A stretch of 64,000 bases of DNA from positions 248,001 through 312,000 of the forward strand of contig JAKSZU010000165.1 of assembly GCA_026018925.1 (NCBI GenBank). The letters are read 5' to 3'. Every line of letters starts with the position of its first letter. Within the stretch, counting starts at the first letter, position 1. Under the pieces are notes generated by a model that worked only from the letters and a program-made list of their open reading frames with translations, had not been told where the DNA came from and did no database searches. Origin of the DNA: Tupaia tana. Lineage: Eukaryota > Chordata > Mammalia > Scandentia > Tupaiidae. Below, one piece after another: positions 11,394-22,773 of this stretch. Both the position numbers and the translations under genes were made by a program.

Positions 11394-11649
11394 GAGAACC
11401 AGCAGTTAGTGAATTGGCTATGGTGCTGGACTCCCACGTAGTCAACCACGGTTCGCGTCCTGAACCTGGTGGCTTAAAACTCACGCCGGGCACGTGTGTG
11501 TTCGTGCCCAAGATCCCGAGAGGAGAATGAGGAGAAGGGATTGTGGCGTGACCATCCCCTCTGGGGGGTGATTTCTCGCTTTCTGTCTCTATGTCTCTCT
11601 GTCTGTCTGGTTAGCGCATGCACCCTATAGAGAAAACCTCTCAAAAAAA
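11394..11649 (+). mobile_element. SINE-A, young copy
   Basis: The full head, middle (cgtgaccatcccctctgggg), pyrimidine part and end cctatagagaaaacctctc are present. Flanks aaaaagttggtcc (left, to 11391) and aaaaagttgttcc (right, from 11650) form a target-site duplication with one mismatch. Confidence 0.9.
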
Positions 11650-11663
11650 AAAAAAGTTGTTCC

Positions 11664-11895
11664 AAAAAGCAGCTGATGGCATAATGGTTATGTCATTGGG
11701 CTCCCAGGTAGTTGACTGCACTCAATGGCTTAAAACTCATGCCAGGCACATGTACCTGTGTGCCCAAAATCCCAAGAGGAGAATGGAGGAGAAGGGATTG
11801 CAATGTGATCATCATACCAGGAGGTGATTTCATAATTTCTGTCTCTCTCCAGCAAGCACATGTGCCCTATAGCAAAAATATTTCTAAAAAATTAA
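11664..11895 (+). mobile_element. SINE-A, older copy
   Basis: This copy starts caaaaagcagctgatggca directly after the previous SINE and its duplication, giving two SINEs in tandem. The end reads gccctatagcaaaaatattt. Confidence 0.8.
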
Positions 11896-12079
11896 TTAAA
11901 ATTAAAATTAAAATTTTGGTCACAAAAACATAATATTTTAGTTAGACAAGATGAATGAGTTCAAACGTTCTAATGTACATCATTTCAATGCAATTAATTA
12001 CATTATATTGTATACCTGAAAGATTTTGAGAGTATTGTGTTCTCACACCAGAAACAAGTTGTGTAGTATAGGTATGTTA

Positions 12080-12240
12080 TTTTTAAACAATTATTTTATT
12101 TTATTTATTATTATTATTTCATAATTTTGATCACATTGAGAAAGAGAAAGTGAAAAAGCAAGCTGCCAAGTCTGGAACTCAAACTGCAGTCAGCAATGTG
12201 GGAGTACAACAACTTAACCACCACACCACCTGCTGGCCCT
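12080..12240 (-). mobile_element. SINE-B copy
   Basis: The reversed tail (tatttattattattatttc) and middle lead to the head end ccacaccacctgctggcc. The inverted sister is at 51505-51650, so it predates the B/C duplication. Confidence 0.8.
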
Positions 12241-12770
12241 GAAAATAAATGCTTAATGGCTCAATTTAGCTATCTCCCAAAGTTTCCATCAGTTAAAAAT
12301 ACCTTTCAGTATATCATATATTTATAAAAATCAAAAATAAATAAATACACAAATCATGAAACATTTTCAAGAATATTTTCCAAAAAGACTGGTAAGAGAA
12401 AAAAAAATGACAAGAGATAAATGCTGGGTCAAGAATAGAGTTCTTTTAGTTATTACATATTAAATCATGTAATGAGTGCTTGACAGCTGAATTATCAATG
12501 GACAGAACAGAGGGTATCTTTCTTCAGGGTGTATGGATTAACTTTGTGGAGGGTTGGAATTTAAGAATAATCTAATCTCCTATGGAAAGTATCCTACTAG
12601 GTAAATCATAAGGCTCATTTATGCCATGGTGGTGTTGCAGACCTGAGAGTGATATTGGATAGAACAATGAAATGCCTTCTGTACACTGGCGAGAAAGCAA
12701 CCGATGACATTATTCCTTCCCCTCCTTGCTAAGGCATACAGACTAGGCTTTTGTGGATTTTTTAATTTTA
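12240..12770. other. Ancestral single-copy sequence of the V2R locus
   Basis: No repeat or coding exon is recognisable. It matches 51000-51470 in inverted orientation (for example around gcagacctgagagtgatatt at 12639), so it belongs to the original duplicated locus, probably intron or 5' flank. Confidence 0.6.
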
Positions 12771-12779
12771 ATTTTTTTA

Positions 12780-13040
12780 TTTAGAAAGAGTTTTTTTTTT
12801 TTTTTTTGCTATAGGGCACACGTGATTCCCAAAGAGACAGAGAAAAAGTGAGAAATCACCCCCTCGAGAGATGGCCATACCACAATCCCTTCTTCTCCAT
12901 TTTCCTCATTTCAGGATTTTTGGCATTCATGCAAAAGTTTTCAGCCTGAGTTTTAAACTCCAGAGTCCAATGTTCAAACCACAGTTATCCATGTGGGAGT
13001 CCATTGCCTTAACTACTATGCCACCTTCTAGTCCAACTTT
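12780..13040 (-). mobile_element. SINE-A, older copy
   Basis: A reversed poly(A) (15 T) is followed by gctatagggcacacgtg and a head ending actatgccaccttctagtcc. There is no equivalent in block C near 50.7 kb, where a different SINE-A lies in plus orientation. Confidence 0.8.
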
Positions 13041-13603
13041 TGTATATTTTAACACCATTTTTAAAAGTTCAAATTATAAGATAAGTTGTGTGATACAAGT
13101 ACTTTGTCTGCTCTTATTCACAAAATTACAAAGCTTGTTGTCTCAGGATGGGGTGGTCCCCAAAGCCTTAGCTGGCCATTATGAAATTATAAAGTCTGGG
13201 GAAGAAAAACAGTGCAAAATTGTTTTTCCTAAACTGTTTTTCATCAAAATGGAGGGAGACAGGTGCAGAGCCCCAGGGCAGAGATCTCCAGAGTCCTTGG
13301 ATGGGTCCTCCGTGAAACAATAAAAAGACGGAAACCAGAGGTGCTCAGATTCAGCATGAGTTTCAGCACCATGACTCCTGTAGAAATGCCTTTTTAAAAG
13401 TTCTAGTTATGTCCCTGTCTGTCATGCCAGTCTGGAACACATTTTGTACAAGTTGAAGGCAGACCGTGGAAGTGAAAATCCTCTGCGCTTTTTACAGAGT
13501 TGACTCTCCCAACTGAGGGCTGAGCCTGTGGTCACAATCCAGTTCCATCTCCTTCTCAGCTCCCACACATAGGGATTTTTATCTGTGTTGTGCCAGCTCA
13601 GAC

Positions 13604-13824
13604 GTGTCATTACCTTTGATTAGTGTCTTGCTACTTCTGCAGCCTTTACTAATGGCATGTGGGATGACATATATGAACTGTCACGAATACCTGAAGTCAA
13701 GTGTCTACAAGGATGGACACCTGGTACTGGGTGGGTTTTTCCCTCTGTATAGCATGGAAGAGGAAGAAATTCTATTCCAACTACATTTTCTGACGAGGCC
13801 ACCTCAAGTAGTGTCAAGACCTCA
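13604..13824 (+). pseudogene. V2R exon 1 (locus B), signal peptide and N terminus
   Basis: The plus strand reads a hydrophobic leader (PLISVLLLLQPLLMACG) followed by SVYKDGHLVLGGFFPLYSM, the start of the family C extracellular domain. A donor gtaagt follows at 13825. The exon ends with two bases of a codon, which fits the first base of exon 2 as seen in locus A. At the expected start the codon is GTG (13604), not ATG, and I see no upstream in-frame ATG close by. The first internal ATG (13652-13654) would remove most of the leader. This suggests loss of the start, although an unseen upstream exon cannot be excluded. Exons 2-4 are not found between here and exon 5. Confidence 0.72.
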
Positions 13825-14250
13825 GTAAGTTGTTGGTTATATGTATGTGGAAATGTGTATATACCTGTGTAATAATGTAGTTGACATATATGTGTGTGTG
13901 TGATTAATCTCATTGAGAATAATCAAGTGTGCACAGAAATGAGAGAAGAGCACAGTTGTGAACTCAGGACACCTTGTTGCCATTTTATTATCTTTCTTTT
14001 TCTCATTTTCAGTGTTTCTCCATTTCTTTCAAGACAGAAGAGAGAATTAATATAGTCTGTTTTCCACTCCATCAGCACTATCTTTATATTCAGTTTTTGG
14101 GAGGATCAGAATGAGTGAGATTGTTGGCACATTAACCCTTTTACCACCAAGACCTATATAGCGAGGCCCACATGCATATTGTGGCACTAAGCTTTTGATG
14201 TGAAGTAAATGTTAGCATCAAGGTGCTGACTCTGGATGCTGACTAGGGTG

Positions 14251-15300
14251 CCAGGGACCAGCCTCGGCGTGTGTGGGTTATCTCGACGGAGGCAGCGCAG
14301 GTGAACAGAAGACACAGGCCTCAATGCCTTTTCACGCACGTCCTATGCCGGACACCCCCCAGAGATCGCTCTCTGGGGAGTGACAACTGCTAGGGATCAT
14401 CGTGCCTTTTTATTTTTATTTTATTTTATTTTATTTTATTTTTTTGGAGAGGTTATTGCTATAGGGCGCGTGCGCTCACCAGACAGACAGAGAGAGACAG
14501 AGAGATAGAAAGCAGGAAATCACCCCCCAGGGGGGATGGCCACGCCGCAATCCCTTCTCCTCCATTCTCCTCTCGGGATCTTGGGGACGCATGCACACGC
14601 GCCCGGCGTGAGTTTAAGCCACCGGGTCCGGGACGCGAACCGTGGTCGACTACGTGGGAGTCCAGCGACATAGCCATTACGCTAACTGCTGGTCCCATCG
14701 TGCCTTTTTATTGAAAATGTGTTACATGCAAGTAAATGGGAGAGGGGCTAAGTGTTTCAATTATCAACTCATAAAGTTTTTAACAATAGGGAACATAGAT
14801 TCTATTCAGGGTTGGATTAAGGGTGGGTTTTGTGCAGTTCAGGGTTGGGTTAAGGGTGGGTCTCCTGCAGTTCCGCATTTGTAGGTGGGTCTCCATAGAA
14901 TGCAGTTTTGGGAAGGCGGTTCCGGTATGCAGAGATGATTATCAGCTGATGCGGTGCAGCAGCCATTTTGTGATTACCAGGAATGGCTCTGAGAAAAGAA
15001 AATCTCAAGAATAGATATTAGTTCCTCTGGATCTTAATAAAGAATGATACTTACATAGTTTTATGGGGATCTAAAACTTGATTTGAGGAGTCTTAAAATA
15101 TTTATCTATTTCGCTTGGTGAGGGCGGAGGTGTCCTGGGCCAGTTTTGGCCTAATCCTATTTTAAGTAAAGAAAGGATTAAGTTTACCTTAAATGTATTT
15201 TGAAGGGCCTTCCAAAGGTCAAGATTATTTCTGCCTAGATAGAACTTCAGCCCACCCTCTACTGTGACCATGGAGATAAAGCATTGTAATTAATAGTAGG
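14251..15300 (-). mobile_element. LTR and adjoining part of an endogenous retrovirus, reversed
   Basis: The left end tgccagggaccagcc is the complement of an LTR end ...tggca. Read on the minus strand there is a U3-like part, AATAAAAAGGCACGATGATC (poly(A) signal and start of R, interrupted on the plus strand by a SINE) and an R/U5 part with an 8-bp perfect hairpin, ccccagag...ctctgggg, at 14357-14378. The right limit is uncertain, and the part after about 15010 may be internal sequence. About 200 bp (14770-15000) is homologous to 45125-45330 within the composite element. It occupies the place where exons 2-3 of locus B should be. The TG/CA ends and a long U3 suggest a class II (betaretrovirus-like) element, which is an inference. 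Confidence 0.65.
14415..14696 (-). mobile_element. SINE-A, young copy inside the LTR
   Basis: A perfect 16-bp duplication atcgtgcctttttatt (14399-14414 and 14697-14712) flanks it. Reversed, it shows the whole SINE-A with CpG sites intact (gcgcgtgcgctcaccag, tggtcgactacgtgggag). It split the retroviral poly(A) signal region. Confidence 0.95.
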
Positions 15301-15331
15301 TGATTATAGCAAAGGGGATTGGTCTGGGGAG

Positions 15332-15485
15332 TATGCAGGTGGCATAGTGGTCACAGTACTGAGTTCTCACATGGCTGTGGTTCAAGTCTGAAACCTGGCG
15401 GCTTGCCTTCTCAGTTTCCCTCTTTCTTTTCCTCTCTGGTCAAATTTCAAAATAGTAATAATAAGTACGGTTAAATAAATAATTC
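15332..15485 (+). mobile_element. SINE-B copy
   Basis: The head ggtctggggagtatgcaggtggc and middle ctggtcaaatttcaaaat are followed by an (aat)n tail. Confidence 0.75.
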
Positions 15486-15654
15486 TTTTTTTTTTTTTTT
15501 ATCTACACGTGCATTTGTTAGAGAAAGATACAGAGCAGAAGTGAGAAATCACGACCCATGAGGAATAGTCATGAGGGAATCCTTTCTCCATCTGTTTTTA
15601 TCTGGAATTTGCAACATGAACACACACATGCTGTGTTTTGTTTTCTTTTTAAAT

Positions 15655-15815
15655 AATTATTTTCTTTAACTTATTATTATTTTTTAAAATTTGATCAGAG
15701 AAAGACAGAGAGGAAAGAGAAAGAGTAAGTCAGAAAACAAGCCATCAAGTCTGGAACTTGAACCACAGTCAACCATATGGGAATCCACTGCTTTAACCAC
15801 TTTGCCACCTGCTGG
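15655..15815 (-). mobile_element. SINE-B copy
   Basis: The reversed middle aaaatttgatcagagaaaga leads to the head end ccacctgctggccc. It is the inverted sister of the copy near 43270. Confidence 0.75.
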
Positions 15816-16229
15816 CCCCATCCAGTGTGCTTTGTAAGCTGCAGGTACAGGAATCAAGATGCTGGCTTAGTGATTTGTGTTTCAGTCACCTTAATCACAC
15901 CACTCACTGGCTGGCCCCAAGTGTGCCATTTATAAATGACCAGGTTTAGTCTCTAATTAATCCAAGACAGATTTACTTAGTCTGAATTTTATGAAAGTCC
16001 ATGTACAAATCACTCTCTGGGAAATATCCTAGAATTTTTCTTATGAGCTACATTTACTCTGCCATTGTTTTTAGGAAGAAAATAGAGAGTGCATCTCACA
16101 TGAGCCCAGAACTAGTGATCACTCAAACCACACTGAGCCCCTACAGAAAAGAGGAAAAATGTTAAAATAGAATAATTACTTGATAGATATGGGCTGTCCA
16201 CCTGTACATTAAATGCAGTCTTAATTTTT

Positions 16230-16510
16230 AAATCCTGCTTTTAATCCAGCTTCATCCATTTCTGAGGAAAAGCCCATTGACAAACAGCATTGTGTACAAC
16301 ATGCCCCTTGATGAAAGAAGAAAAATGGTACAGTATGATATCCACAATCTTGTGAGATTTCCTAATGAGAGTTGGCTGTTGGTTAAAGTAGGAGATTTTG
16401 TCTACAAGAGCACCCATGATCAAGTCTTGGCCATCAATCAATGACCTGTTAGTTTCAAGGAGGTATGATGTCATTTCAATATTAAATATATACAGAAGTA
16501 TCTGAACAGA
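16230..16510 (-). other. Unidentified ancestral segment, inverted copy
   Basis: The same segment as at 1980-2250 and 42608-42876, here on the minus strand and open for 107 codons. It translates to unrecognised protein with no visible domain. It is followed to the right by the reversed L1-like tail shared with blocks A and C. Confidence 0.4.
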
Positions 16511-16559
16511 GTCCTGAAATGAAAATGTGTGACTATCTTTTTTTGTGCTGTTTTTGTTT

Positions 16560-16870
16560 TCCAATATTTTAATTTTTATTCTTTTTATTTACATTTAATC
16601 ACTTTATATCTTTACAGTGTAAAACATGACTTTTCCCAGCATGAGTACAGTGCATATCAGACAAAAGACATTACTGTATACATTATCATCAGCAAATAAC
16701 TTTTTTATTTTTGTGTCAGTTATATGTACTTCTTTTTCTTCTAGTTCCCTCCCTCTGCTAATACCTACCCTCACATTATCCCTATCCTTACTATCTGTAG
16801 TATCTATAGTTCTTCTCCCTGCTGCTATACTTTACAATCTTTCAGTTTCTATTATAGAGCATAGACATTC
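16560..16870 (-). repeat. Repeat tail related to part of the composite element
   Basis: Words such as tttacagtgt and cccagcatgagtacagtgca recur at 1490-1545 and 39620-39690 (opposite orientation) and, more diverged, at 44860-44960 within the composite element. Probably the 3' end of a retroelement, but not assigned to a family. Confidence 0.55.
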
Positions 16871-16871
16871 A

Positions 16872-16892
16872 GTGTGTGTGTGTGTGTGTGTA

Positions 16893-16930
<38 letters not shown>

Positions 16931-16931
16931 C
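16872..16931. repeat. (TG)n(TA)n microsatellite
   Basis: The run of gt units changes to ta units at 16910. It is absent in the sister positions at 1310 and 39430. Confidence 0.95.
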
Positions 16932-16934
16932 TAT

Positions 16935-17160
16935 ATTATATTTATTTTTAATTTTTTTACATTTAATCACTACACTTAGTTTGTAAAGTGAATTTTCTAA
17001 CATAAATACATTTCACATGTTATTATCAACAGGTTATAATGCATTTCTGTGTCCCATAAATGTCTTGCCTTTCTATTTTTCTCCTTAATGTCTTTTCTCA
17101 CATTCTCCTCCTTCTCCCACCTTCTTCCCACACTAACTCAGTACTTAATTTGCTTTTCAT
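16935..17160 (-). mobile_element. L1 3'-UTR fragment
   Basis: The reverse orientation has aatcactacacttagtttgt, cataaatacatttcacatg, ttatcatcaacaggttataa and cccataaatgtcttgcc. It is the inverted sister of 1075-1300. Confidence 0.75.
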
Positions 17161-17425
17161 GGTGCCAGCAGGCGGTGTAATGGTGAAGGAGCTGGGTTCT
17201 CACATGGTCAACCATGGTTTGTGTTCTGAATCCAGTGACTTGAAAATGATGCCTGGCATGTGTATGTGTGTGCATGTCCAAAATCCTGAGAGGAGAATAG
17301 AGAATAAAGGATAGTTGCTGTGGCCACTCTCCTGCAGATTAATTTCTCACTTATTCTTTTTCTGTTTCTCTCTCTCTCTCTCTCTGGTGAAAGCAAACGA
17401 CCTATGGCAGAAACCCAAAGAAAAA
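17160..17425 (+). mobile_element. SINE-A, older copy
   Basis: The head tggtgccagcaggcggtgta and the end gacctatggcagaaaccc are recognisable. Confidence 0.8.
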
Positions 17426-17689
17426 TTAATTAAACTCTTGCCTCAGTGAAAATAAAAATTATTTTTTAAAATCTGCCTTTTACATCCTGACTTTATACTA
17501 TGTGACTTTGCTTACATATATTCTTACTATAAAATATATCTGTTTTTATATGTTGATTTGTTTTCTTATGTTTGTTCAAGCAGCAGTCCAATTAAAATCA
17601 ATGAGATAACGGATATGTATACATAGTTGAACATTGTCTAATGAGAGAAATGCATTTTTAAATTTAACTTAATTTTCAGTTTAAATAGA

Positions 17690-17925
17690 TTATTGCTATA
17701 GGGCATGTGTGCTTCCAGAGAGATTTAAAAAAAAAAAAAAAAAAAAAGCAAAAATTAGTCCCTGGGGAGAGGACCATGCCACATTCCCTTTTCCTCCATT
17801 CTTCTTTCAAAAGTTTGAGCTCACGTGCTAATTCATCTAGTGAGAGATTCGTGTTGCCAGACCTGGACTCAAACTGCACTTAGCCATGCAGTGATATAAA
17901 CTGTGTGTCATATGCTGGTCCCCAA
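17690..17925 (-). mobile_element. SINE-A, old copy
   Basis: It shows the reversed end attgctatagggcatgtgtg and a poly(A) grown within the body. It is the inverted sister of 304-530 and 38080-38310. Confidence 0.7.
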
Positions 17926-18339
17926 GAAATGCATTTTTAGGAAATTTTGTCATTGTGTGAACATCATAGATTGCACTTACACAAACCTAGATGATATTGC
18001 ACATTGCACATGGAATTTATATGGCCTAACCTATTATCTTATGAGATCACTATCATATATGCTTTTTACCATTGACTGAAATGCCTTTATCTTTATGGAG
18101 CACACGACTCTTTCATATATATGTCTATATATATGTAAGTGTGTGACTGTGTGCATCTAAAAAAGTTCCTCTATATATCCTGAAACTCTTCATCATATGT
18201 CAACAAAGTCCTTCTTATACATTAATATACTGTAAACACAAGGAGATTAGAGATTAAAATACCATTCATGTTTTTGTAGATACCATGCACATTTCATCTT
18301 GTCATTTTGCATAAACTCTTATTTTTAAAGAATTATTTA

Positions 18340-18488
18340 TTTATTAATTATTTACTATTAGTCTTCTTCAATTTGACCAGAGAGAGAAAGAGAGAATGTG
18401 AAAGCCAGTCAATAGGTCCAAGACTCAAACCATAATCAGCCATATGAGAATCCAGTGCCTTAACCACCTTACCACCTGCCAGTCTCTC
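18340..18488 (-). mobile_element. SINE-B copy
   Basis: The reversed middle caatttgaccagagagagaa leads to the head end accttaccacctgccagtc. The inverted sister is 37365-37565. Confidence 0.75.
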
Positions 18489-18571
18489 GGATATCATTAT
18501 TTGTTGTAGTAAACATCTCAAAACATTAAATATAATCTCAGCCAATTAGGTAAGGCAGAAGATTTATAAAA

Positions 18572-18830
18572 TAGGAGCTAGCAGATCATGTAGTAGTTAC
18601 AATGCTGGACTTCCACATAAACAACCCCATTTTGAGTCTTGACCCATTGTCTAGAAACTCACGCTGGGTGTACGTGCATGCATGCCCTAGACCCTGAGGA
18701 GATGGAAGAGATTGGATTATGATGTGGCCATCTCCCTTGTGGACTAATTTCTCATTTTCCCTCTCTCTGTCTCTGTTTCTCCCTCTTTCTGGCAAGCACA
18801 CACACCCTGAGGCAAAACTTCTCAAAAAAT
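18572..18830 (+). mobile_element. SINE-A, older copy
   Basis: The head aggagctagcagatcatgta runs to the end accctgaggcaaaacttctc. Its inverted sister is at 36990-37275, so it predates the B/C duplication. Confidence 0.75.
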
Positions 18831-19225
18831 TCATATAACAATTATGCTTCACACATGTATTATTGTGTTAATATATGAAAAGCAGTGCTCCCCTGGCTTC
18901 AGAAGACCAAAAGTGGATTAACCACAGTCTCATCATTCTGCTGTCACATGAGATTTAAGTTAACTTTTTATACTGCACCTACATATCACATTATTAGGTA
19001 TTTTAAAATCTAGAACCTAAAATTTTCCACCCAACCAGATATGAGGACATAGTATAAATATTCTTGGGAACACAGTTTTCAGAATATTTACCTTGTAAAA
19101 CATGCATTGAAATTGTTCTGAAGAAAGTGATTACATAAGACAAAGGAATCGCAAAGGAATTTTTTTAGTTATCTATGGGGTACAGTAATTAGGTACTTTG
19201 GAGATACTTTGCAAATAATACATAA

Positions 19226-19405
19226 ATAGGGCTGGCAGGTGGCATAATGGTTAAAGCATTGGACTCCCACATGGCTGACCACAGTTCTTGTCCTGCACTT
19301 GGTGGCCTTGTTTCTCACTTTCCCTATCTCTCTCTGTATTTCTGTTCAAATTTAAAGAAATTAAGAATAAATAAAATAACATAAATAATTCTTAAAATTT
19401 AAAAA
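19226..19405 (+). mobile_element. SINE-B copy
   Basis: The head agggctggcaggtggcataa ends in an A-rich and T-rich tail. Confidence 0.75.
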
Positions 19406-19465
19406 TAGTAATAATACATAAAGAACAAAGAGAAGCATACTAGTTCTTCATCAGAAGTCTTTGTA

Positions 19466-19710
19466 AGGGGAGGCAGCAGATAGCATAATGGTTAAGGCTC
19501 TGGTCTCCCACACAGCAGACTGCAGTTTTGAGTCCTGAAACCAGAGACTTGAAACTCATGTCAAGCACATGTGCATGGCTGATCCAAATCCTGAGAAGAG
19601 AATAAAGAAGGGATTGTGGTGTGGCCATCAAACCAGGGGGTGTTTTCTCATTTTCTCTGTCTCTTGGGTGAGTGCATATACCCTATAGCAAAAATCTCTC
19701 TAAAAAAACA
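19466..19710 (+). mobile_element. SINE-A, older copy
   Basis: It has the head ggggaggcagcagatagcat and the end accctatagcaaaaatctctc. Confidence 0.8.
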
Positions 19711-19896
19711 AAACCAAAAACACAACAATTAAAAGAAAGTCTAGCTAATACCCATGTGATGAGTTTTTAAATGATACACAGTGATACATTCATTATTAAA
19801 GGCAATAGCTTTCTCTGAAGTGGAGAGAAATAGAGACATCCCCTCAAAACAGTGTATAGCATGTGATTATGACTAATGCTTCTCTTTTCTGATCAG

Positions 19897-20020
19897 GCTC
19901 CTGAATCTGTGTGTAGTGACAGCTGTGCTCCTGGATTCCAAAAAGTTTCCCAAGAAGGAAGACCTGTTTGCTGCTTTATTTGTGTCTTGTGCCCAGAATC
20001 AGACATTTCAAATCAAACAA
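19897..20020 (+). pseudogene. V2R exon 5 (locus B), cysteine-rich region
   Basis: Exactly 124 nt lie between an acceptor (ttttctgatcag) and a donor (gtatga). They encode APESVCSDSCAPGFQKVSQE and then VCCFICVLCPESDISNQT, the six-cysteine NCD3G linker that joins the ligand-binding domain to the membrane domain in family C receptors. The exon begins on a codon start and ends one base into a codon. That base joins the first two bases of exon 6 at 24043 to give Asn and continues in frame. The exon itself is undamaged. It is listed as a pseudogene part because upstream exons 2-4 are not present. Block C has lost the corresponding exon by a deletion between about 36.5 and 36.8 kb. Confidence 0.92.
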
Positions 20021-20102
20021 GTATGAAATATAGAACTACACTATTAGTCCCAAATACTGCTCAGTAAAAAATGAAACTGTTACTATTAGAAATAATACAT
20101 GG

Positions 20103-20311
20103 GGGCTGGAAGGTGATGTGGTGGTCCCATGTAGCTGACTGTGGCTAACCGTGGTTTAATTCTTAATCCTGAGGCTTGAAAGTCATGCCAGGTGCAGGTG
20201 CATGTGTGCTCTAAATCTCCAGAGCAGAAAGGAAAAGAAGAGACTGTGGCAAGGTTACCTCCTCTGGGAGGTGATTTATCATTTTCTGTCTCTGGTGAGA
20301 ACACTCTCCCT
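20103..20311 (+). mobile_element. SINE-A, older copy
   Basis: The head gggctggaaggtgatgtgg and the end tccctatagctaaactctctc run straight into a (tc)n expansion. The pyrimidine tract probably grew from the SINE tail. Confidence 0.75.
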
Positions 20312-20317
20312 ATAGCT

Positions 20318-20380
<63 letters not shown>

Positions 20381-20381
20381 G
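20312..20381. repeat. (TC)n(AC)n microsatellite
   Basis: Uninterrupted tc units change to ac units at about 20363. Confidence 0.95.
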
Positions 20382-20389
20382 AAATGACT

Positions 20390-21405
20390 CACAGAGCACC
20401 ACTATTCTTAATTCACATATTCATTGTTTTGGTATATTTATTTTAGAAACACTATTACTACCCTATTTTGTGTAAGCTGTTATCTGGCCTTGCTCATTCT
20501 ATTAAGCTCAACTCTGAAATGATTTCCAAAGGACACCCTTGCACTTTAGGGCTGGGTGAGACAGTGTCAATCTTAGATCTCATACTGGACCACATTAGTC
20601 ATGAAATGAAAGGTTTGTCATCATCAAGGTTACCTGTGGGCGCCTTAAACTTTGAATAAGACTTTTATATGCACATGATAAGCACAGTGGAATTACAGAT
20701 AAATTTTTATAAAAATATTTTAAACATTTTCAACCTTGCTCAAACACCTTTGCAATTAAGAACAAAAAATAGACTAATATCAGAATATTGCTCTTTGAAT
20801 TATATTGCAGGAAGAAAAAGAAACATAATGTAAAGATTGAAGACTCAAGATTCTGATAAATTTCACACTTAGGCACATCAAAATTTGCTATCATACAAAA
20901 TATAAAATCAAACAATTACCAAAATAAAATGTGGTACTGTCAAATATGAAATAGAGAAAATTATAAGAAATCATGGTTCCATTTTTCTAATATATAAGGA
21001 ATTAATATGGTTTTAATTCTTCCATAACTATTATGCAATTCCAGGCATTCTAACAGTAGAAATCATTTGATTTTCATGGCTAGTAAAAATACATATTTAT
21101 GTTCAGGTTAGAATTTTATCTTCAAAAACTGTATTCCATTCCTTCTCCTTTGCTGTTGAGGTAACTTATATATAATATGTATTCTGTATACTCTCAGTTC
21201 ATAAGGTTATTTAGCATGAGGGATAGCAGCTTTACGTGGAGAGCTGATTTTGCTCAACAAATTCAAGATCCATGTTTTACCTTTTTTTGTTCAATAAAAA
21301 AAATTAATGTCAAAAATAAGAATATGCCAAGAAAAAAATACTTATGTTTTGTGAACAAATTGTAAAACCAAATAAGTGCAGAAAACAAGAAATAAAAATA
21401 AAGGT
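20390..21405. other. Intron sequence of V2R locus B, nothing recognised
   Basis: AT-rich sequence with no identifiable repeat, exon or long open frame. It has no counterpart in block C because that region is deleted there. Confidence 0.5.
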
Positions 21406-21414
21406 ATGGAGACA

Positions 21415-21655
21415 GCCCATGACATGGTGGTTAAGGTGGCTGAATCCCACATGACCCAAACTGTGACTTGACTCTCAAACCAGATGACTTGGAAAATACA
21501 CCAGGAGTTTGTATGTTGTTTAAAATAATGATAAGAGGAAAAATGGTGTAGAAGGAATTGTGGCATGACTATTTTAGAGATGTCATGTTGTCTCAGGTTC
21601 TTTTTCTCTCTGGCTGTCTCTCTCTAGTGAGTGAATGAGCCTCTTGGCAAATTTT
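21415..21655 (+). mobile_element. SINE-A, old degraded copy
   Basis: Recognisable parts are ggagacagcccatgacatgg, aggaaaaatggtgtagaagg and the pyrimidine stretch at 21600. Confidence 0.65.
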
Positions 21656-21673
21656 TAAAACAATGAATAATAG

Positions 21674-21870
21674 GGGCCAGTGGGTGGCATGATTCATAAG
21701 GTGCTGGACACCTACATAACCAGGATTTGAGTGCCAGCACTGGTCATTTGCTTACCACTTTCCCTCTCTCTCTCTGTCTCTGTCTGTATGTGGTGAACAC
21801 ACATGCCCTAGAGTAAATTTAAAAATAGTAATAAATAAAATTAAATAAATAATTATTTTTAAAAAGAAAA
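21674..21870 (+). mobile_element. SINE-B copy
   Basis: The head taggggccagtgggtggcat runs through catgccctagagtaaattt to an (aat)n tail. It carries a SINE-A-like cacacatgccctagagtaaa before the tail, so it is intermediate between the two SINE types. Confidence 0.75.
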
Positions 21871-22049
21871 AGAAAAAAATGAATAGAAAAAGAAAGAGTT
21901 TGGGACCCAGAAGAAAACAAACACATGTATGTGGGTGCCAAACTTTTTCCAGAGACAGAAGTCTGGAGTATCTGCCGACTCTTGGAATAGGAATAGGTAA
22001 TGCAAGAAAAACATGTGATTAATTATCACTCCAATTATTTTTTTCTAAT

Positions 22050-22215
22050 AACTATTTAATTTTATTTATTATTATTATTATTGTTAAAATTTGTTACAGG
22101 TCATGCACACTCACCAGAGAGAGAGACAAGAAAAAAAGAATAGAAAGGGAAAGTGAGAAATGAAGGTACCACGTCCAAGACTTAAACTGCAATAAGTCAT
22201 GTAGGAGCCTAGAAT
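22050..22215 (-). mobile_element. SINE-B copy
   Basis: It shows the reversed tail (tattattattattgtt), the text gtcatgcacactcaccag and a reversed head. Confidence 0.7.
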
Positions 22216-22435
22216 TTTTTTTTATTATTTTAATTTCTTTTATATATTCAATCACTATACATCACTTAGCTTGTAAAATAAATTTTTCAACATAAATACA
22301 TTTCTCACCAGTCCAGTTAGTATCCTAAATGTTATCATCAACAAGTAATAATCCATTTCTATGTCCCATAAATGTCTTGGCTCTCTATGTTACCTCAAAC
22401 TCTTCCATCATCTTCCTACACTAGGACCTTAACTG
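22215..22435 (-). mobile_element. L1 3'-UTR fragment
   Basis: The reverse orientation has cataaatacatttctcacc, atgttatcatcaacaag and cccataaatgtcttggc. The inverted sister is 35580-35815. Confidence 0.75.
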
Positions 22436-22773
22436 CCATGACACCTGCTGACTCCCACTCTAATTCTTTGAGAAGATATTGGGTTGTTGGAAGAGTCACA
22501 ATGTATTTTAGTTTTCTTTTCAATGGAAAAATGTGTCATGACTCTTTCGACAGTCCTATACTGTTGCCTCAGTATTACCAAAAGTAAATAAATAGTTGAG
22601 AATGTATTAGGTACACCAGCTATTTTTATATAAAAAATGCAGATATACTTAATTTCCATAATCTCTGTGGCTGCTTTCCTGCTACATAACAATAGAAGCA
22701 AGTATTTGCAACAGAAACTGCATAATGTATAAATGCAAAAAGAATTACTAGCATCTCAAAAATAAAATAGATT

